In this document: in pieces, positions 10,581 to 23,251 of the stretch
How the letters are laid out: each line of letters begins with the position of its first letter
Numbering within the stretch: the first letter of the stretch is position 1
Origin: Chaunax sp. Z400
Taxonomy: Eukaryota > Chordata > Actinopteri > Lophiiformes > Chaunacidae
Reading direction: 5' to 3'
Length of the DNA: 64,000 bases
Assembly (NCBI GenBank): GCA_037577475.1
Contig: CM075192.1
Coordinates: 17,059,408-17,123,407 of the forward strand
The notes under the pieces: generated by a model
Database searches by the model: none
What the model was told of the DNA's origin: nothing
Seen by the model: only the letters and a program-made list of their open reading frames with translations
Made by a program: the position numbers and the translations under genes

Positions 10581-11744
10581 TTAGGGTTTGAGCTAGGGTT
10601 AGGGTTAGGGTTAGAGCTAGGGTTAGGGTTAGGGTTAGAGCTAGGGTTAGGGTTAGGGTTTGAGCTAGGGTTAGGGTTAGGGTTAGGGTTTGAGCTAGGG
10701 TTAGGGTTTGAGATAGGGTTAGGGTTTGAGCTAGGGTTAGGGTTAGGGTTAGGGTTTGAGCTAGGGTTAGGGTTAGGGTTAGGGTTTGAGCTAGGGTTAG
10801 GGTTTGAGCTAGGGTTAGGGTTAGGGTTAGAGCTAGGGTTAGGGTTAGGGTTTGAGCTAGGGTTAGGTTTAGGGTTAGGGTTAGGGTTTGAGCTAGGGTT
10901 AGGGTTTGAGCTAGGGTTAGGGTTAGGGTTTGAGCTAGGGTTAGGGTTAGGGTTAGAGCTAGGGTTAGGGTTAGGGTTTGAGCTAGGGTTAGGGTTAGGG
11001 TTAGGGTTTGAGCTAGGGTTAGGGTTAGGGTTTGAGCTAGGGTTAGGGTTTGAGCTAGGGTTAGGGTTTGAGCTAGGGTTAGGGTTAGGGTTTGAGTTAG
11101 GGTTAGGGTTAGGGTTTGAGCTAGGGTTAGGGTTTGAGCTAGGGTTAGAGCTAGTGTTAGGGTTAGAGTTTGAGCTAGGGTTAGGGTTTGAGCTAGGGTT
11201 AGGGTTAGGGTTTGAGCTAGGGTTAGGGTTAGGGTTTGAGCTAGGGTTAGGGTTAGGGTTAGGGTTAGAGCTAGGGTTAGGGTTAGGGTTTGAGCTAGGG
11301 TTAGGTTTAGGGTTAGGGTTAGGGTTTGAGCTAGGGTTAGGGTTTGAGCTAGGGTTAGGGTTAGGGTTTGAGCTAGGGTTAGGGTTAGGGTTAGAGCTAG
11401 AGTTAGGGTTAGGGTTTGAGCTAGGGTTAGGGTTAGGGTTTGAGCTAGGGTTAGGGTTAGGGTTAGGGTTTGAGCTAGGGTTAGGGTTAGGGTTTGAACT
11501 AGGGTTAGGGTTAGGGTTAGGGTTTGAGCTGGGGTTAGGGTTAGGGTTTGAGCTAGGGTTAGGTTTAGGGTTAGGGTTAGGGTTTGAGCTAGGGTTAGGG
11601 TTAGGGTTTGAGCTAGGGTTAGGGTTAGGGTTAGGGTTAGAGCTAGGGTTAGGGTTAGGGTTTGAGCTAGGGTTAGGTTTAGGGTTAGGGTTAGGGTTTG
11701 AGCTAGGGTTAGGGTTAGGGTTTGAGCTAGGGTTAGGGTTAGGG
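9853..11744 (+). repeat. 1892 bp higher-order unit, copy 1
   Basis: Markers recur exactly 1892 bp apart: TTTGAGGTAGGG (9853 and 11745), the TTTAGGG phase slip (10165 and 12057) and TTTGTG followed by TTAGGT (GTG at 10536 and 12428). The last shared marker (CTAGTG, GTG at 11154 and 13034) is offset by 1880, so one dodecamer differs inside. Copy 1 ends where copy 2 begins, so this is a true head-to-tail repeat. Confidence 0.8.
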
Positions 11745-12039
11745 TTTGAGGTAGGGTTAGGGTTAGGGTTAGGGTTTGAGCTAGGGTTAGGGTTAGGGTT
11801 AGGGTTTGAGCTAGGGTTAGGGTTTGAGCTAGGGTTAGGGTTAGGGTTTGAGCTAGGGTTAGGGTTAGAGCTAGGGTTAGGGTTAGGGTTTGAGCTAGGG
11901 TTAGGGTTAGGGTTTGAGCTAGGGTTAGGGTTAGGGTTAGGGTTTGAGCTAGGGTTAGGGTTTGAGCTAGGGTTAGGGTTAGGGTTTGAGCTAGGGTTAG
12001 GGTTAGGGTTAGAGCTAGGGTTAGGGTTAGGGTTTGAGC

Positions 12040-12079
<40 letters not shown>

Positions 12080-12201
12080 GGTTAGGGTTTGAGCTAGGGT
12101 TAGGGTTTGAGCTAGGGTTAGGTTTAGGGTTAGGGTTTGAGCTAGGGTTAGGGTTAGGTTTAGGGTTTGAGCTAGGGTTAGGGTTAGGGTTTGAGCTAGG
12201 T

Positions 12202-12236
<35 letters not shown>

Positions 12237-13631
12237 GGTTTGAGCTAGGGTTAGGGTTTGAGCTAGGGTTAGGTTTAGGGTTAGGGTTTGAGCTAGGGTT
12301 AGGGTTAGGTTTAGGGTTTGAGCTAGGGTTAGGGTTTGAGCTAGGGTTAGGGTTTGAGCTAGGGTTAGGGTTAGGGTTTGAGCTAGGGTTAGGGTTAGGG
12401 TTAGAGCTAGGGTTAGGGTTAGGGTTTGTGCTAGGGTTAGGTTTAGGGTTAGGGTTAGGGTTTGAGCTAGGGTTAGGGTTTGAGCTAGGGTTAGGGTTAG
12501 GGTTAGAGCTAGGGTTAGGGTTAGGGTTAGAGCTAGGGTTAGGGTTAGGGTTTGAGCTAGGGTTAGGGTTAGGGTTAGGGTTTGAGCTAGGGTTAGGGTT
12601 TGAGATAGGGTTAGGGTTTGAGCTAGGGTTAGGTTTAGGGTTAGGGTTAGGGTTTGAGCTAGGGTTAGGGTTAGGTTTAGGGTTTGAGCTAGGGTTAGGG
12701 TTTGAGCTAGGGTTAGGGTTAGGGTTAGAGCTAGGGTTAGGGTTAGGGTTTGAGCTAGGGTTAGGTTTAGGGTTAGGGTTAGGGTTTGAGCTAGGGTTAG
12801 GGTTTGAGCTAGGGTTAGGGTTAGGGTTTGAGCTAGGGTTAGGGTTAGGGTTAGAGCTAGGGTTAGGGTTAGGGTTTGAGCTAGGGTTAGGGTTAGGGTT
12901 AGGGTTTGAGCTAGGGTTAGGGTTAGGGTTTGAGCTAGGGTTAGGGTTTGAGCTAGGGTTAGGGTTAGGGTTTGAGTTAGGGTTAGGGTTAGGGTTTGAG
13001 CTAGGGTTAGGGTTTGAGCTAGGGTTAGAGCTAGTGTTAGGGTTAGAGTTTGAGCTAGGGTTAGGGTTTGAGCTAGGGTTAGGGTTAGGGTTTGAGCTAG
13101 GGTTAGGGTTAGGGTTTGAGCTAGGGTTAGGGTTAGGGTTAGGGTTAGAGCTAGGGTTAGGGTTAGGGTTTGAGCTAGGGTTAGGTTTAGGGTTAGGGTT
13201 AGGGTTTGAGCTAGGGTTAGGGTTTGAGCTAGGGTTAGGGTTAGGGTTTGAGCTAGGGTTAGGGTTAGGGTTAGAGCTAGAGTTAGGGTTAGGGTTTGAG
13301 CTAGGGTTAGGGTTAGGGTTTGAGCTAGGGTTAGGGTTAGGGTTAGGGTTTGAGCTAGGGTTAGGGTTAGGGTTTGAACTAGGGTTAGGGTTAGGGTTAG
13401 GGTTTGAGCTGGGGTTAGGGTTAGGGTTTGAGCTAGGGTTAGGTTTAGGGTTAGGGTTAGGGTTTGAGCTAGGGTTAGGGTTAGGGTTTGAGCTAGGGTT
13501 AGGGTTAGGGTTAGGGTTAGAGCTAGGGTTAGGGTTAGGGTTTGAGCTAGGGTTAGGTTTAGGGTTAGGGTTAGGGTTTGAGCTAGGGTTAGGGTTAGGG
13601 TTTGAGCTAGGGTTAGGGTTAGGGTTTGAGC
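11745..13631 (+). repeat. 1892 bp higher-order unit, copy 2
   Basis: Tandem counterpart of 9853-11744. Similarity stops near 13,631, where this copy continues into TTTGTG variants while copy 1 runs into TTTGAGGTAGGG. The edge segment from TTTGAGGTAGGG to the phase slip occurs again at about 15,647-15,994, with the same 347 bp spacing as in copies 1 and 2. Confidence 0.75.
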
Positions 13632-15941
13632 TAGGGTTAGGGTTAGGGTTTGTGCTAGGGTTAGGGTTAGGGTTAGAGCTAGGGTTAGGTTTAGGGTTTC
13701 AGCTAGGGTTAGGGTTAGGGTTAGAGCTAGGGTTAGGGTTAGGGTTTGAGCTAGGGTTAGGTTTAGGGTTAGGGTTAGGGCTTGAGCTAGGGTTAGGGTT
13801 TGAGCTAGGGTTAGGGTTAGGGTTTGAGCTAGGGTTAGGGTTAGGGTTTGAGCTAGGGTTAGGGTTTGAGCTAGGGTTAGGGTTAGGGTTAGGGTTTGAG
13901 CTAGGGTTAGGTTTAGGGTTAGGGTTTGAGCTAGGGTTAGGGTTAGAGTTTGAGCTAGGGTTAGGGTTAGGGTTTGAGCTAGGGTTAGGGTTTGAGCTAG
14001 GGTTAGGGTTAGGGTTTGAGCTAGGGTTAGGGTTAGGGTTTGAGCTAGGGTTAGGGTTAGGGTTAGGGTTTGAGCTAGGGTTAGGGTTAGGGTTTGAGCT
14101 AGGGTTAGGGTTAGGGTTAGGGTTAGAGCTAGGGTTAGGGTTAGGGTTTGAGCTAGGGTTAGGTTTAGGGTTAGGGTTAGGGTTTGAGCTAGGGTTAGGG
14201 TTTGAGCTAGGGTTAGGGTTAGGGTTTGAGCTAGGGTTAGGGTTAGGGTTAGAGCTAGAGTTAGGGTTAGGGTTTGAGCTAGGGTTAGGGTTAGGGTTTG
14301 AGCTAGGGTTAGGGTTAGGGTTAGGGTTTGAGCTAGGGTTAGGGTTAGGGTTTGAACTAGGGTTAGGGTTAGGGTTAGGGTTTGAGCTGGGGTTAGGGTT
14401 AGGGTTTGAGCTAGGGTTAGGTTTAGGGTTAGGGTTAGGGTTTGAGCTAGGGTTAGGGTTAGGGTTTGAGCTAGGGTTAGGGTTAGGGTTAGGGTTAGAG
14501 CTAGGGTTAGGGTTAGGGTTTGAGCTAGGGTTAGGTTTAGGGTTAGGGTTAGGGTTTGAGCTAGGGTTAGGGTTAGGGTTTGAGCTAGGGTTAGGGTTAG
14601 GGTTTGAGGTAGGGTTAGGGTTAGGGTTAGGGTTTGAGCTAGGGTTAGGGTTAGGGTTAGGGTTTGAGCTAGGGTTAGGGTTTGAGCTAGGGTTAGGGTT
14701 AGGGTTTGAGCTAGGGTTAGGGTTAGAGCTAGGGTTAGGGTTAGGGTTTGAGCTAGGGTTAGGGTTAGGGTTTGAGCTAGGGTTAGGGTTAGGGTTAGGG
14801 TTAGAGCTAGGGTTAGGGTTAGGGTTTGAGCTAGGGTTAGGTTTAGGGTTAGGGTTAGGGTTTGAGCTAGGGTTAGGGTTAGGGTTTGAGCTAGGGTTAG
14901 GGTTAGGGTTTGAGCTAGGGTTAGGGTTAGGGTTTGTGCTAGGGTTAGGGTTAGGGTTAGAGCTAGGGTTAGGTTTAGGGTTTCAGCTAGGGTTAGGGTT
15001 AGGGTTAGAGCTAGGGTTAGGGTTAGGGTTTGAGCTAGGGTTAGGTTTAGGGTTAGGGTTAGGGCTTGAGCTAGGGTTAGGGTTTGAGCTAGGGTTAGGG
15101 TTAGGGTTTGAGCTAGGGTTAGGGTTAGGGTTTGAGCTAGGGTTAGGGTTTGAGCTAGGGTTAGGGTTAGGGTTAGGGTTTGAGCTAGGGTTAGGTTTAG
15201 GGTTAGGGTTTGAGCTAGGGTTAGGGTTAGAGTTTGAGCTAGGGTTAGGGTTAGGGTTTGAGCTAGGGTTAGGGTTTGAGCTAGGGTTAGGGTTAGGGTT
15301 TGAGCTAGGGTTAGGGTTAGGGTTTGAGCTAGGGTTAGGGTTAGGGTTAGGGTTTGAGCTAGGGTTAGGGTTTGAGCTAGGGTTAGGTTTAGGGTTAGGG
15401 TTTGAGCTAGGGTTAGGGTTAGGGTTAGGGTTTGAGCTAGGGTTAGGGTTTGAGCTAGGGTTAGGGTTAGGGTTTGAGCTAGGGTTAGGGTTAGGGTTAG
15501 AGCTAGGGTTAGGGTTAGGGTTTGAGCTAGGGTTAGGTTTAGGGTTAGGGTTAGGGTTTGAGCTAGGGTTAGGGTTTGAGCTAGGGTTAGGGTTAGGGTT
15601 TGAGCTAGGGTTAGGGTTAGGGTTAGAGCTAGGGTTAGGGTTAGGGTTTGAGGTAGGGTTAGGGTTAGGGTTAGGGTTTGAGCTAGGGTTAGGGTTAGGG
15701 TTAGGGTTTGAGCTAGGGTTAGGGTTTGAGCTAGGGTTAGGGTTAGGGTTTGAGCTAGGGTTAGGGTTAGAGCTAGGGTTAGGGTTAGGGTTTGAGCTAG
15801 GGTTAGGGTTAGGGTTTGAGCTAGGGTTAGGGTTAGGGTTAGGGTTTGAGCTAGGGTTAGGGTTTGAGCTAGGGTTAGGGTTAGGGTTTGAGCTAGGGTT
15901 AGGGTTAGGGTTAGAGCTAGGGTTAGGGTTAGGGTTTGAGC

Positions 15942-15981
<40 letters not shown>

Positions 15982-16103
15982 GGTTAGGGTTTGAGCTAGG
16001 GTTAGGGTTTGAGCTAGGGTTAGGTTTAGGGTTAGGGTTTGAGCTAGGGTTAGGGTTAGGTTTAGGGTTTGAGCTAGGGTTAGGGTTAGGGTTTGAGCTA
16101 GGT

Positions 16104-16138
<35 letters not shown>

Positions 16139-18000
16139 GGTTTGAGCTAGGGTTAGGGTTTGAGCTAGGGTTAGGTTTAGGGTTAGGGTTTGAGCTAGGG
16201 TTAGGGTTAGGTTTAGGGTTTGAGCTAGGGTTAGGGTTTGAGCTAGGGTTAGGGTTTGAGCTAGGGTTAGGGTTAGGGTTTGAGCTAGGGTTAGGGTTAG
16301 GGTTAGAGCTAGGGTTAGGGTTAGGGTTTGAGCTAGGGTTAGGTTTAGGGTTAGGGTTAGGGTTTGAGCTAGGGTTAGGGTTTGAGCTAGGGTTAGGGTT
16401 AGGGTTTGAGCTAGGGTTAGGGTTAGGGTTAGAGCTAGGGTTAGGGTTAGGGTTTAAGCTAGGGTTAGGGTTAGGGTTAGGGTTTGAGCTAGGGTTAGGG
16501 TTAGGGTTAGGGTTTGAGCTAGGGTTAGGGTTTGAGCTAGGGTTAGGGTTAGGGTTAGGGTTTGAGCTAGGGTTAGGGTTAGGGTTAGGGTTTGAGCTAG
16601 GGTTAGGGTTTGTGCTAGGGTTAGGGTTAGGGTTAGAGCTAGGGTTAGGGTTAGGGTTTGAGCTAGGGTTAGGTTTAGGGTTAGGGTTAGGGTTTGAGCT
16701 AGGGTTAGGGTTTGAGCTAGGGTTAGGGTTAGGGTTTGAGCTAGGGTTAGGGTTAGGGTTAGAGCTAGGGTTAGGGTTAGGGTTTGAGCTAGGGTTAGGG
16801 TTAGGGTTAGGGTTTGAGCTAGGGTTAGGGTTAGGGTTTGAGCTAGGGTTAGGGTTTGAGCTAGGGTTAGGGTTAGGGTTAGGGTTTGAGCTAGGGTTAG
16901 GGTTAGGGTTTGAGCTAGGGTTAGGGTTTGAGCTAGGGTTAGGGTTAGGGTTTGAGCTAGGGTTAGGGTTAGGGTTAGAGCTAGGGTTAGGGTTAGGGTT
17001 TGAGCTAGGGTTAGGGTTAGGGTTTGAGCTAGGGTTAGGGTTAGGGTTAGGGTTTGAGCTAGGGTTAGGGTTAGGGTTTGAGCTAGGGTTAGGGTTAGGG
17101 TTAGGGTTAGAGCTAGGGTTAGGGTTAGGGTTTGAGCTAGGGTTAGGTTTAGGGTTAGGGTTAGGGTTTGAGCTAGGGTTAGGGTTAGGGTTTGAGCTAG
17201 GGTTAGGGTTAGGGTTAGGGTTAGAGCTAGGGTTAGGGTTAGGGTTTGAGCTAGGGTTAGGTTTAGGGTTAGGGTTAGGGTTTGAGCTAGGGTTAGGGTT
17301 TGAGCTAGGGTTAGGGTTAGGGTTTGAGCTAGGGTTAGGGTTAGGGTTTGTGCTAGGGTTAGGGTTAGGGTTAGAGCTAGGGTTAGGGTTAGGGTTTCAG
17401 CTAGGGTTAGGGTTAGGGTTAGAGCTAGGGTTAGGGTTAGGGTTTGAGCTAGGGTTAGGTTTAGGGTTAGGGTTAGGGCTTGAGCTAGGGTTAGGGTTTG
17501 AGCTAGGGTTAGGGTTAGGGTTTGAGCTAGGGTTAGGGTTAGGGTTAGGGTTTGAGCTAGGGTTAGGGTTAGGGTTAGGGTTTGAGCTAGGGTTAGGGTT
17601 AGAGTTTGAGCTAGGGTTAGGGTTAGGGTTTGAGCTAGGGTTAGGGTTTGAGCTAGGGTTAGGGTTAGGGTTTGAGCTAGGGTTAGGGTTAGGGTTTGAG
17701 CTAGGGTTAGGGTTAGGGTTAGGATTTGAGCTAGGGTTAGGGTTTGAGCTAGGGTTAGGTTTAGGGTTAGGGTTTGAGCTAGGGTTAGGGTTAGGGTTAG
17801 GGTTTGAGCTAGGGTTAGGGTTAGGGTTTGAGCTAGGGTTAGGGTTGGGGTTAGAGCTAGGGTTAGGGTTAGGGTTTGAGCTAGGGTTAGGTTTAGGGTT
17901 AGGGTTAGGGTTTGAGCTAGGGTTAGGGTTTGAGCTAGGGTTAGGGTTAGGGTTTGAGCTAGGGTTAGGGTTAGGGTTAGAGCTAGGGTTAGGGTTAGGG

Positions 18001-18271
18001 TTTGAGGTAGGGTTAGGGTTAGGGTTAGGGTTTGAGCTAGGGTTAGGGTTAGGGTTAGGGTTTGAGCTAGGGTTAGGGTTTGAGCTAGGGTTAGGGTTAG
18101 GGTTTGAGCTAGGGTTAGGGTTAGAGCTAGGGTTAGGGTTAGGGTTTGAGCTAGGGTTAGGGTTAGGGTTTGAGCTAGGGTTAGGGTTAGGGTTTGGGTT
18201 TGAGCTAGGGTTAGGGTTTGAGCTAGGGTTAGGGTTAGGGTTTGAGCTAGGGTTAGGGTTAGGGTTAGAGC

Positions 18272-18303
<32 letters not shown>

Positions 18304-20340
18304 TGAGCTAGGGTTAGGGTTTGAGCTAGGGTTAGGTTTAGGGTTAGGGTTTGAGCTAGGGTTAGGGTTAGGTTTAGGGTTTGAGCTAGGGTTAGGGTTA
18401 GGTTTAGGGTTTGAGCTAGGGTTAGGTTTAGGGTTACGGTTTGAGCTAGGGTGAGGGTTAGGTTTAGGGTTTGAGCTAGGGTTAGGGTTTGAGCTAGGGT
18501 TAGGGTTTGAGCTAGGGTTAGGGTTAGGGTTTGAGCTAGGGTTAGGGTTAGGGTTAGAGCTAGGGTTAGGGTTAGGGTTTGAGCTAGGGTTAGGTTTAGG
18601 GTTAGGGTTAGGGTTTGAGCTAGGGTTAGGGTTTGAGCTAGGGTTAGGGTTAGGGTTTGAGCTAGGGTTAGGGTTAGGGTTAGAGCTAGGGTTAGGGTTA
18701 GGGTTTGAGCTAGGGTTAGGGTTAGGGTTAGGGTTTGAGCTAGGGTTAGGGTTAGGGTTAGGGTTTGAGCTAGGGTTAGGGTTTGAGCTAGGGTTAGGGT
18801 TAGGGTTAGGGTTTGAGCTAGGGTTAGGGTTAGGGTTAGGGTTTGAGCTAGGGTTAGGGTTTGAGCTAGGGTTAGGGTTAGGGTTTGAGCTAGGGTTAGG
18901 GTTAGGGTTAGAGCTAGGGTTAGGGTTAGGGTTTGAGCTAGGGTTAGGGTTAGGGTTTGAGCTAGGGTTAGGGTTAGGGTTAGGGTTTGAGCTAGGGTTA
19001 GGGTTAGGGTTTGAGCTAGGGTTAGGGTTAGGGTTAGGATTAGGGTTTGAGCTAGGGTTAGGGTTTGAGCTAGGGTTAGAGCTAGTGTTAGGGTTAGAGT
19101 TTGAGCTAGGGTTAGGGTTTGAGCTAGGGTTAGGGTTAGGGTTTGAGCTAGGGTTAGGGTTAGGGTTTGAGCTAGGGTTAGGGTTAGGGTTAGGGTTAGA
19201 GCTAGGGTTAGGGTTAGGGTTTGAGCTAGGGTTAGGTTTAGGGTTAGGGTTAGGGTTTGAGCTAGGGTTAGGGTTTGAGCTAGGGTTAGGGTTAGGGTTT
19301 GAGCTAGGGTTAGGGTTAGGGTTAGAGCTAGGGTTAGGGTTAGGGTTTGAGCTAGGGTTAGGGTTAGGGTTTGAGCTAGGGTTAGGGTTAGGGTTAGGGT
19401 TTGAGCTAGGGTTAGGGTTAGGATTAGGGTTTGAGCTAGGGTTAGGGTTAGGGTTAGGGTTTGAGCTGGGGTTAGGGTTAGGGTTTGAGCTAGGGTTAGG
19501 GTTAGGGTTTGAGCTAGGGTTAGGGTTAGGGTTTGAGCTAGGGTTAGGGTTAGGGTTAGAGCTAGGGTTAGGGTTAGGGTTTGAGCTAGGGTTAGGTTTA
19601 GGGTTAGTGTTAGGGTTTGAGCTAGGGTTAGGGTTAGGGTTTGAGCTAGGGTTAGGGTTAGGGTTTGAGCTAGGGTTAGGGTTAGGGTTTGTGCTAGGGT
19701 TAGGGTTAGGGTTAGAGCTAGGGTTAGGGTTAGGGTTTCAGCTAGGGTTAGGGTTAGGGTTAGAGCTAGGGTTAGGGTTAGGGTTTGAGCTAGGGTTAGG
19801 TTTAGGGTTAGGGTTAGGGCTTGAGCTAGGGTTAGGGTTTGAGCTAGGGTTAGGGTTAGGGTTTGAGCTAGGGTAAGGGTTAGGGTTTGAGCTAGGGTTA
19901 GGGTTTGAGCTAGGGTTAGGGTTAGGGTTAGGGTTTGAGCTAGGGTTAGGGTTAGGGTTAGGGTTTGAGCTAGGGTTAGGGTTAGAGTTTGAGCTAGGGT
20001 TAGGGTTAGGGTTTGAGCTAGGGTTAGGGTTTGAGCTAGGGTTAGGGTTAGGGTTTGAGCTAGGGTTAGGGTTAGGGTTTGAGCTAGGGTTAGGGTTAGG
20101 GTTAGGGTTTGAGCTAGGGTTAGGGTTTGAGCTAGGGTTAGGTTTAGGGTTAGGGTTTGAGCTAGGGTTAGGGTTAGGGTTAGGGTTTGAGCTAGGGTTA
20201 GGGTTTGAGCTAGGGTTAGGGTTAGGGTTTGAGCTAGGGTTAGGGTTAGGGTTAGAGCTAGGGTTAGGGTTAGGGTTTGAGCTAGGGTTAGGTTTAGGGT
20301 TAGGGTTAGGGTTTGAGCTAGGGTTAGGGTTTGAGCTAGG
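18001..20340 (+). repeat. about 2.91 kb-offset duplication, first copy
   Basis: Markers shared with the second copy are TTTGAGGTAGGG (18001 and 20912), TTTGGGTTTGAG (18193 and 21104), the CTAGTG marker (GTG at 19085 and 21990), TTTCAG (19736 and 22647) and GGGTAAG (19871 and 22782). Offsets are 2911, dropping to 2905 around the CTAGTG marker, which is one hexamer. Homology ends near 20,340, at the junction with a foreign block. Confidence 0.8.
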
Positions 20341-20439
20341 GTTTGAGCTAGGGTTAGGTTTAGGGTTAGGGTTAGGGTTTGAGCTAGGGTTAGGGTTAGG
20401 GTTTGAGCTAGGGTTAGGGTTAGGGTTTGAGCTAGGGTT

Positions 20440-20605
20440 AGGGTTAGGGTTTGTGCTAGGGTTAGGGTTAGGGTTTGATCTAGGGTTAGGGTTAGGGTTT
20501 GAGCTAGGGTTAGGGTTAGGGTTTGAGCTAGGGTTAGGGTTAGGGTTTTAGCTAGGGTTAGGGTTTGAGCTAGGGTTAGGGTTTGAGCTAGGGTTAGGGT
20601 TAGGG
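20440..20605 (+). repeat. displaced copy of the proximal array edge
   Basis: TTTGATCTAGGG at 20474 and TTTTAGCTAGGG at 20546, with the words around and between them, match the array edge at 2304 and 2376 at a constant offset of 18,170 bp. I saw this pair of variants, at this spacing, nowhere else in the window. Confidence 0.75.
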
Positions 20606-20911
20606 TTTGAGCTAGGGTTAGGGTTAGGGTTAGGGTTTGAGCTAGGGTTAGGGTTTGAGCTAGGGTTAGGTTTAGGGTTAGGGTTTGAGCTAGGGTTAGG
20701 GTTAGGGTTAGGGTTTGAGCTAGGGTTAGGGTTAGGGTTTGAGCTAGGGTTAGGGTTAGGGTTAGAGCTAGGGTTAGGGTTAGGGTTTGAGCTAGGGTTA
20801 GGTTTAGGGTTAGGGTTAGGGTTTGAGCTAGGGTTAGGGTTTGAGCTAGGGTTAGGGTTAGGGTTTGAGCTAGGGTTAGGGTTAGGGTTAGAGCTAGGGT
20901 TAGGGTTAGGG

Positions 20912-21182
20912 TTTGAGGTAGGGTTAGGGTTAGGGTTAGGGTTTGAGCTAGGGTTAGGGTTAGGGTTAGGGTTTGAGCTAGGGTTAGGGTTTGAGCTAGG
21001 GTTAGGGTTAGGGTTTGAGCTAGGGTTAGGGTTAGAGCTAGGGTTAGGGTTAGGGTTTGAGCTAGGGTTAGGGTTAGGGTTTGAGCTAGGGTTAGGGTTA
21101 GGGTTTGGGTTTGAGCTAGGGTTAGGGTTTGAGCTAGGGTTAGGGTTAGGGTTTGAGCTAGGGTTAGGGTTAGGGTTAGAGC

Positions 21183-21214
<32 letters not shown>

Positions 21215-23251
21215 TGAGCTAGGGTTAGGGTTTGAGCTAGGGTTAGGTTTAGGGTTAGGGTTTGAGCTAGGGTTAGGGTTAGGTTTAGGGTTTGAGCTAG
21301 GGTTAGGGTTAGGTTTAGGGTTTGAGCTAGGGTTAGGTTTAGGGTTACGGTTTGAGCTAGGGTTAGGGTTAGGTTTAGGGTTTGAGCTAGGGTTAGGGTT
21401 TGAGCTAGGGTTAGGGTTTGAGCTAGGGTTAGGGTTAGGGTTTGAGCTAAGGTTAGGGTTAGGGTTAGAGCTAGGGTTAGGGTTAGGGTTTGAGCTAGGG
21501 TTAGGTTTAGGGTTAGGGTTAGGGTTTGAGCTAGGGTTAGGGTTTGAGCTAGGGTTAGGGTTAGGGTTTGAGCTAGGGTTAGGGTTAGGGTTAGAGCTAG
21601 GGTTAGGGTTAGGGTTTGAGCTAGGGTTAGGGTTAGGGTTAGGGTTTGAGCTAGGGTTAGGGTTAGGGTTAGGGTTTGAGCTAGGGTTAGGGTTTGAGCT
21701 AGGGTTAGGGTTAGGGTTTGAGCTAGGGTTAGGGTTAGGGTTAGGGTTTGAGCTAGGGTTAGGGTTTGAGCTAGGGTTAGGGTTAGGGTTTGAGCTAGGG
21801 TTAGGGTTAGGGTTAGAGCTAGGGTTAGGGTTAGGGTTTGAGCTAGGGTTAGGGTTAGGGTTTGAGCTAGGGTTAGGGTTAGGGTTAGGGTTTGAGCTAG
21901 GGTTAGGGTTAGGGTTTGAGCTAGGGTTAGGGTTAGGGTTAGGATTAGGGTTTGAGCTAGGGTTAGGGTTTGAGCTAGGGTTAGAGCTAGTGTTAGGGTT
22001 AGAGTTTGAGCTAGGGTTAGGGTTTGAGCTAGGGTTAGGGTTAGGGTTTGAGCTAGGGTTAGGGTTAGGGTTTGAGCTAGGGTTAGGGTTAGGGTTAGGG
22101 TTAGAGCTAGGGTTAGGGTTAGGGTTTGAGCTAGGGTTAGGTTTAGGGTTAGGGTTAGGGTTTGAGCTAGGGTTAGGGTTTGAGCTAGGGTTAGGGTTAG
22201 GGTTTGAGCTAGGGTTAGGGTTAGGGTTAGAGCTAGGGTTAGGGTTAGGGTTTGAGCTAGGGTTAGGGTTAGGGTTTGAGCTAGGGTTAGGGTTAGGGTT
22301 AGGGTTTGAGCTAGGGTTAGGGTTAGGATTAGGGTTTGAGCTAGGGTTAGGGTTAGGGTTAGGGTTTGAGCTGGGGTTAGGGTTAGGGTTTGAGCTAGGG
22401 TTAGGGTTAGGGTTTGAGCTAGGGTTAGGGTTAGGGTTTGAGCTAGGGTTAGGGTTAGGGTTAGGGTTAGAGCTAGGGTTAGGGTTAGGGTTTGAGCTAG
22501 GGTTAGGTTTAGGGTTAGGGTTAGGGTTTGAGCTAGGGTTAGGGTTAGGGTTTGAGCTAGGGTTAGGGTTAGGTTTTGAGCTAGGGTTAGGGTTAGGGTT
22601 TGTGCTAGGGTTAGGGTTAGGGTTAGAGCTAGGGTTAGGGTTAGGGTTTCAGCTAGGGTTAGGGTTAGGGTTAGAGCTAGGGTTAGGGTTAGGGTTTGAG
22701 CTAGGGTTAGGTTTAGGGTTAGGGTTAGGGCTTGAGCTAGGGTTAGGGTTTGAGCTAGGGTTAGGGTTAGGGTTTGAGCTAGGGTAAGGGTTAGGGTTTG
22801 AGCTAGGGTTAGGGTTTGAGCTAGGGTTAGGGTTAGGGTTAGGGTTTGAGCTAGGGTTAGGGTTAGGGTTAGGGTTTGAGCTAGGGTTAGGGTTAGAGTT
22901 TGAGCTAGGGTTAGGGTTAGGGTTTGAGCTAGGGTTAGGGTTTGAGCTAGGGTTAGGGTTAGGGTTTGAGCTAGGGTTAGGGTTAGGGTTTGAGCTAGGG
23001 TTAGGGTTAGGGTTAGGGTTTGAGCTAGGGTTAGGGTTTGAGCTAGGGTTAGGTTTAGGGTTAGGGTTTGAGCTAGGGTTAGGGTTAGGGTTAGGGTTTG
23101 AGCTAGGGTTAGGGTTTGAGCTAGGGTTAGGGTTAGGGTTTGAGCTAGGGTTAGGGTTAGGGTTAGAGCTAGGGTTAGGGTTAGGGTTTGAGCTAGGGTT
23201 AGGTTTAGGGTTAGGGTTAGGGTTTGAGCTAGGATTAGGGTTTGAGCTAGG
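20912..23251 (+). repeat. about 2.91 kb-offset duplication, second copy
   Basis: Counterpart of 18001-20340. A third partial relative lies further right: its TTTGAGGTAGGG is at 27857, its CTAGTG marker at 28738 and its GGGTAAG at 29410. The array has therefore reused this block at least three times. Confidence 0.75.

Noticed and set aside
2565..15994. Very long open frames of Leu-Gly and Phe-Glu repeats, up to 1188 codons
   Set aside because: They are the automatic translation of stop-free hexamers. They start only at GTG or TTG variants, end at register slips, and contain no non-repeat domain. The same applies to the frames through 63,657.
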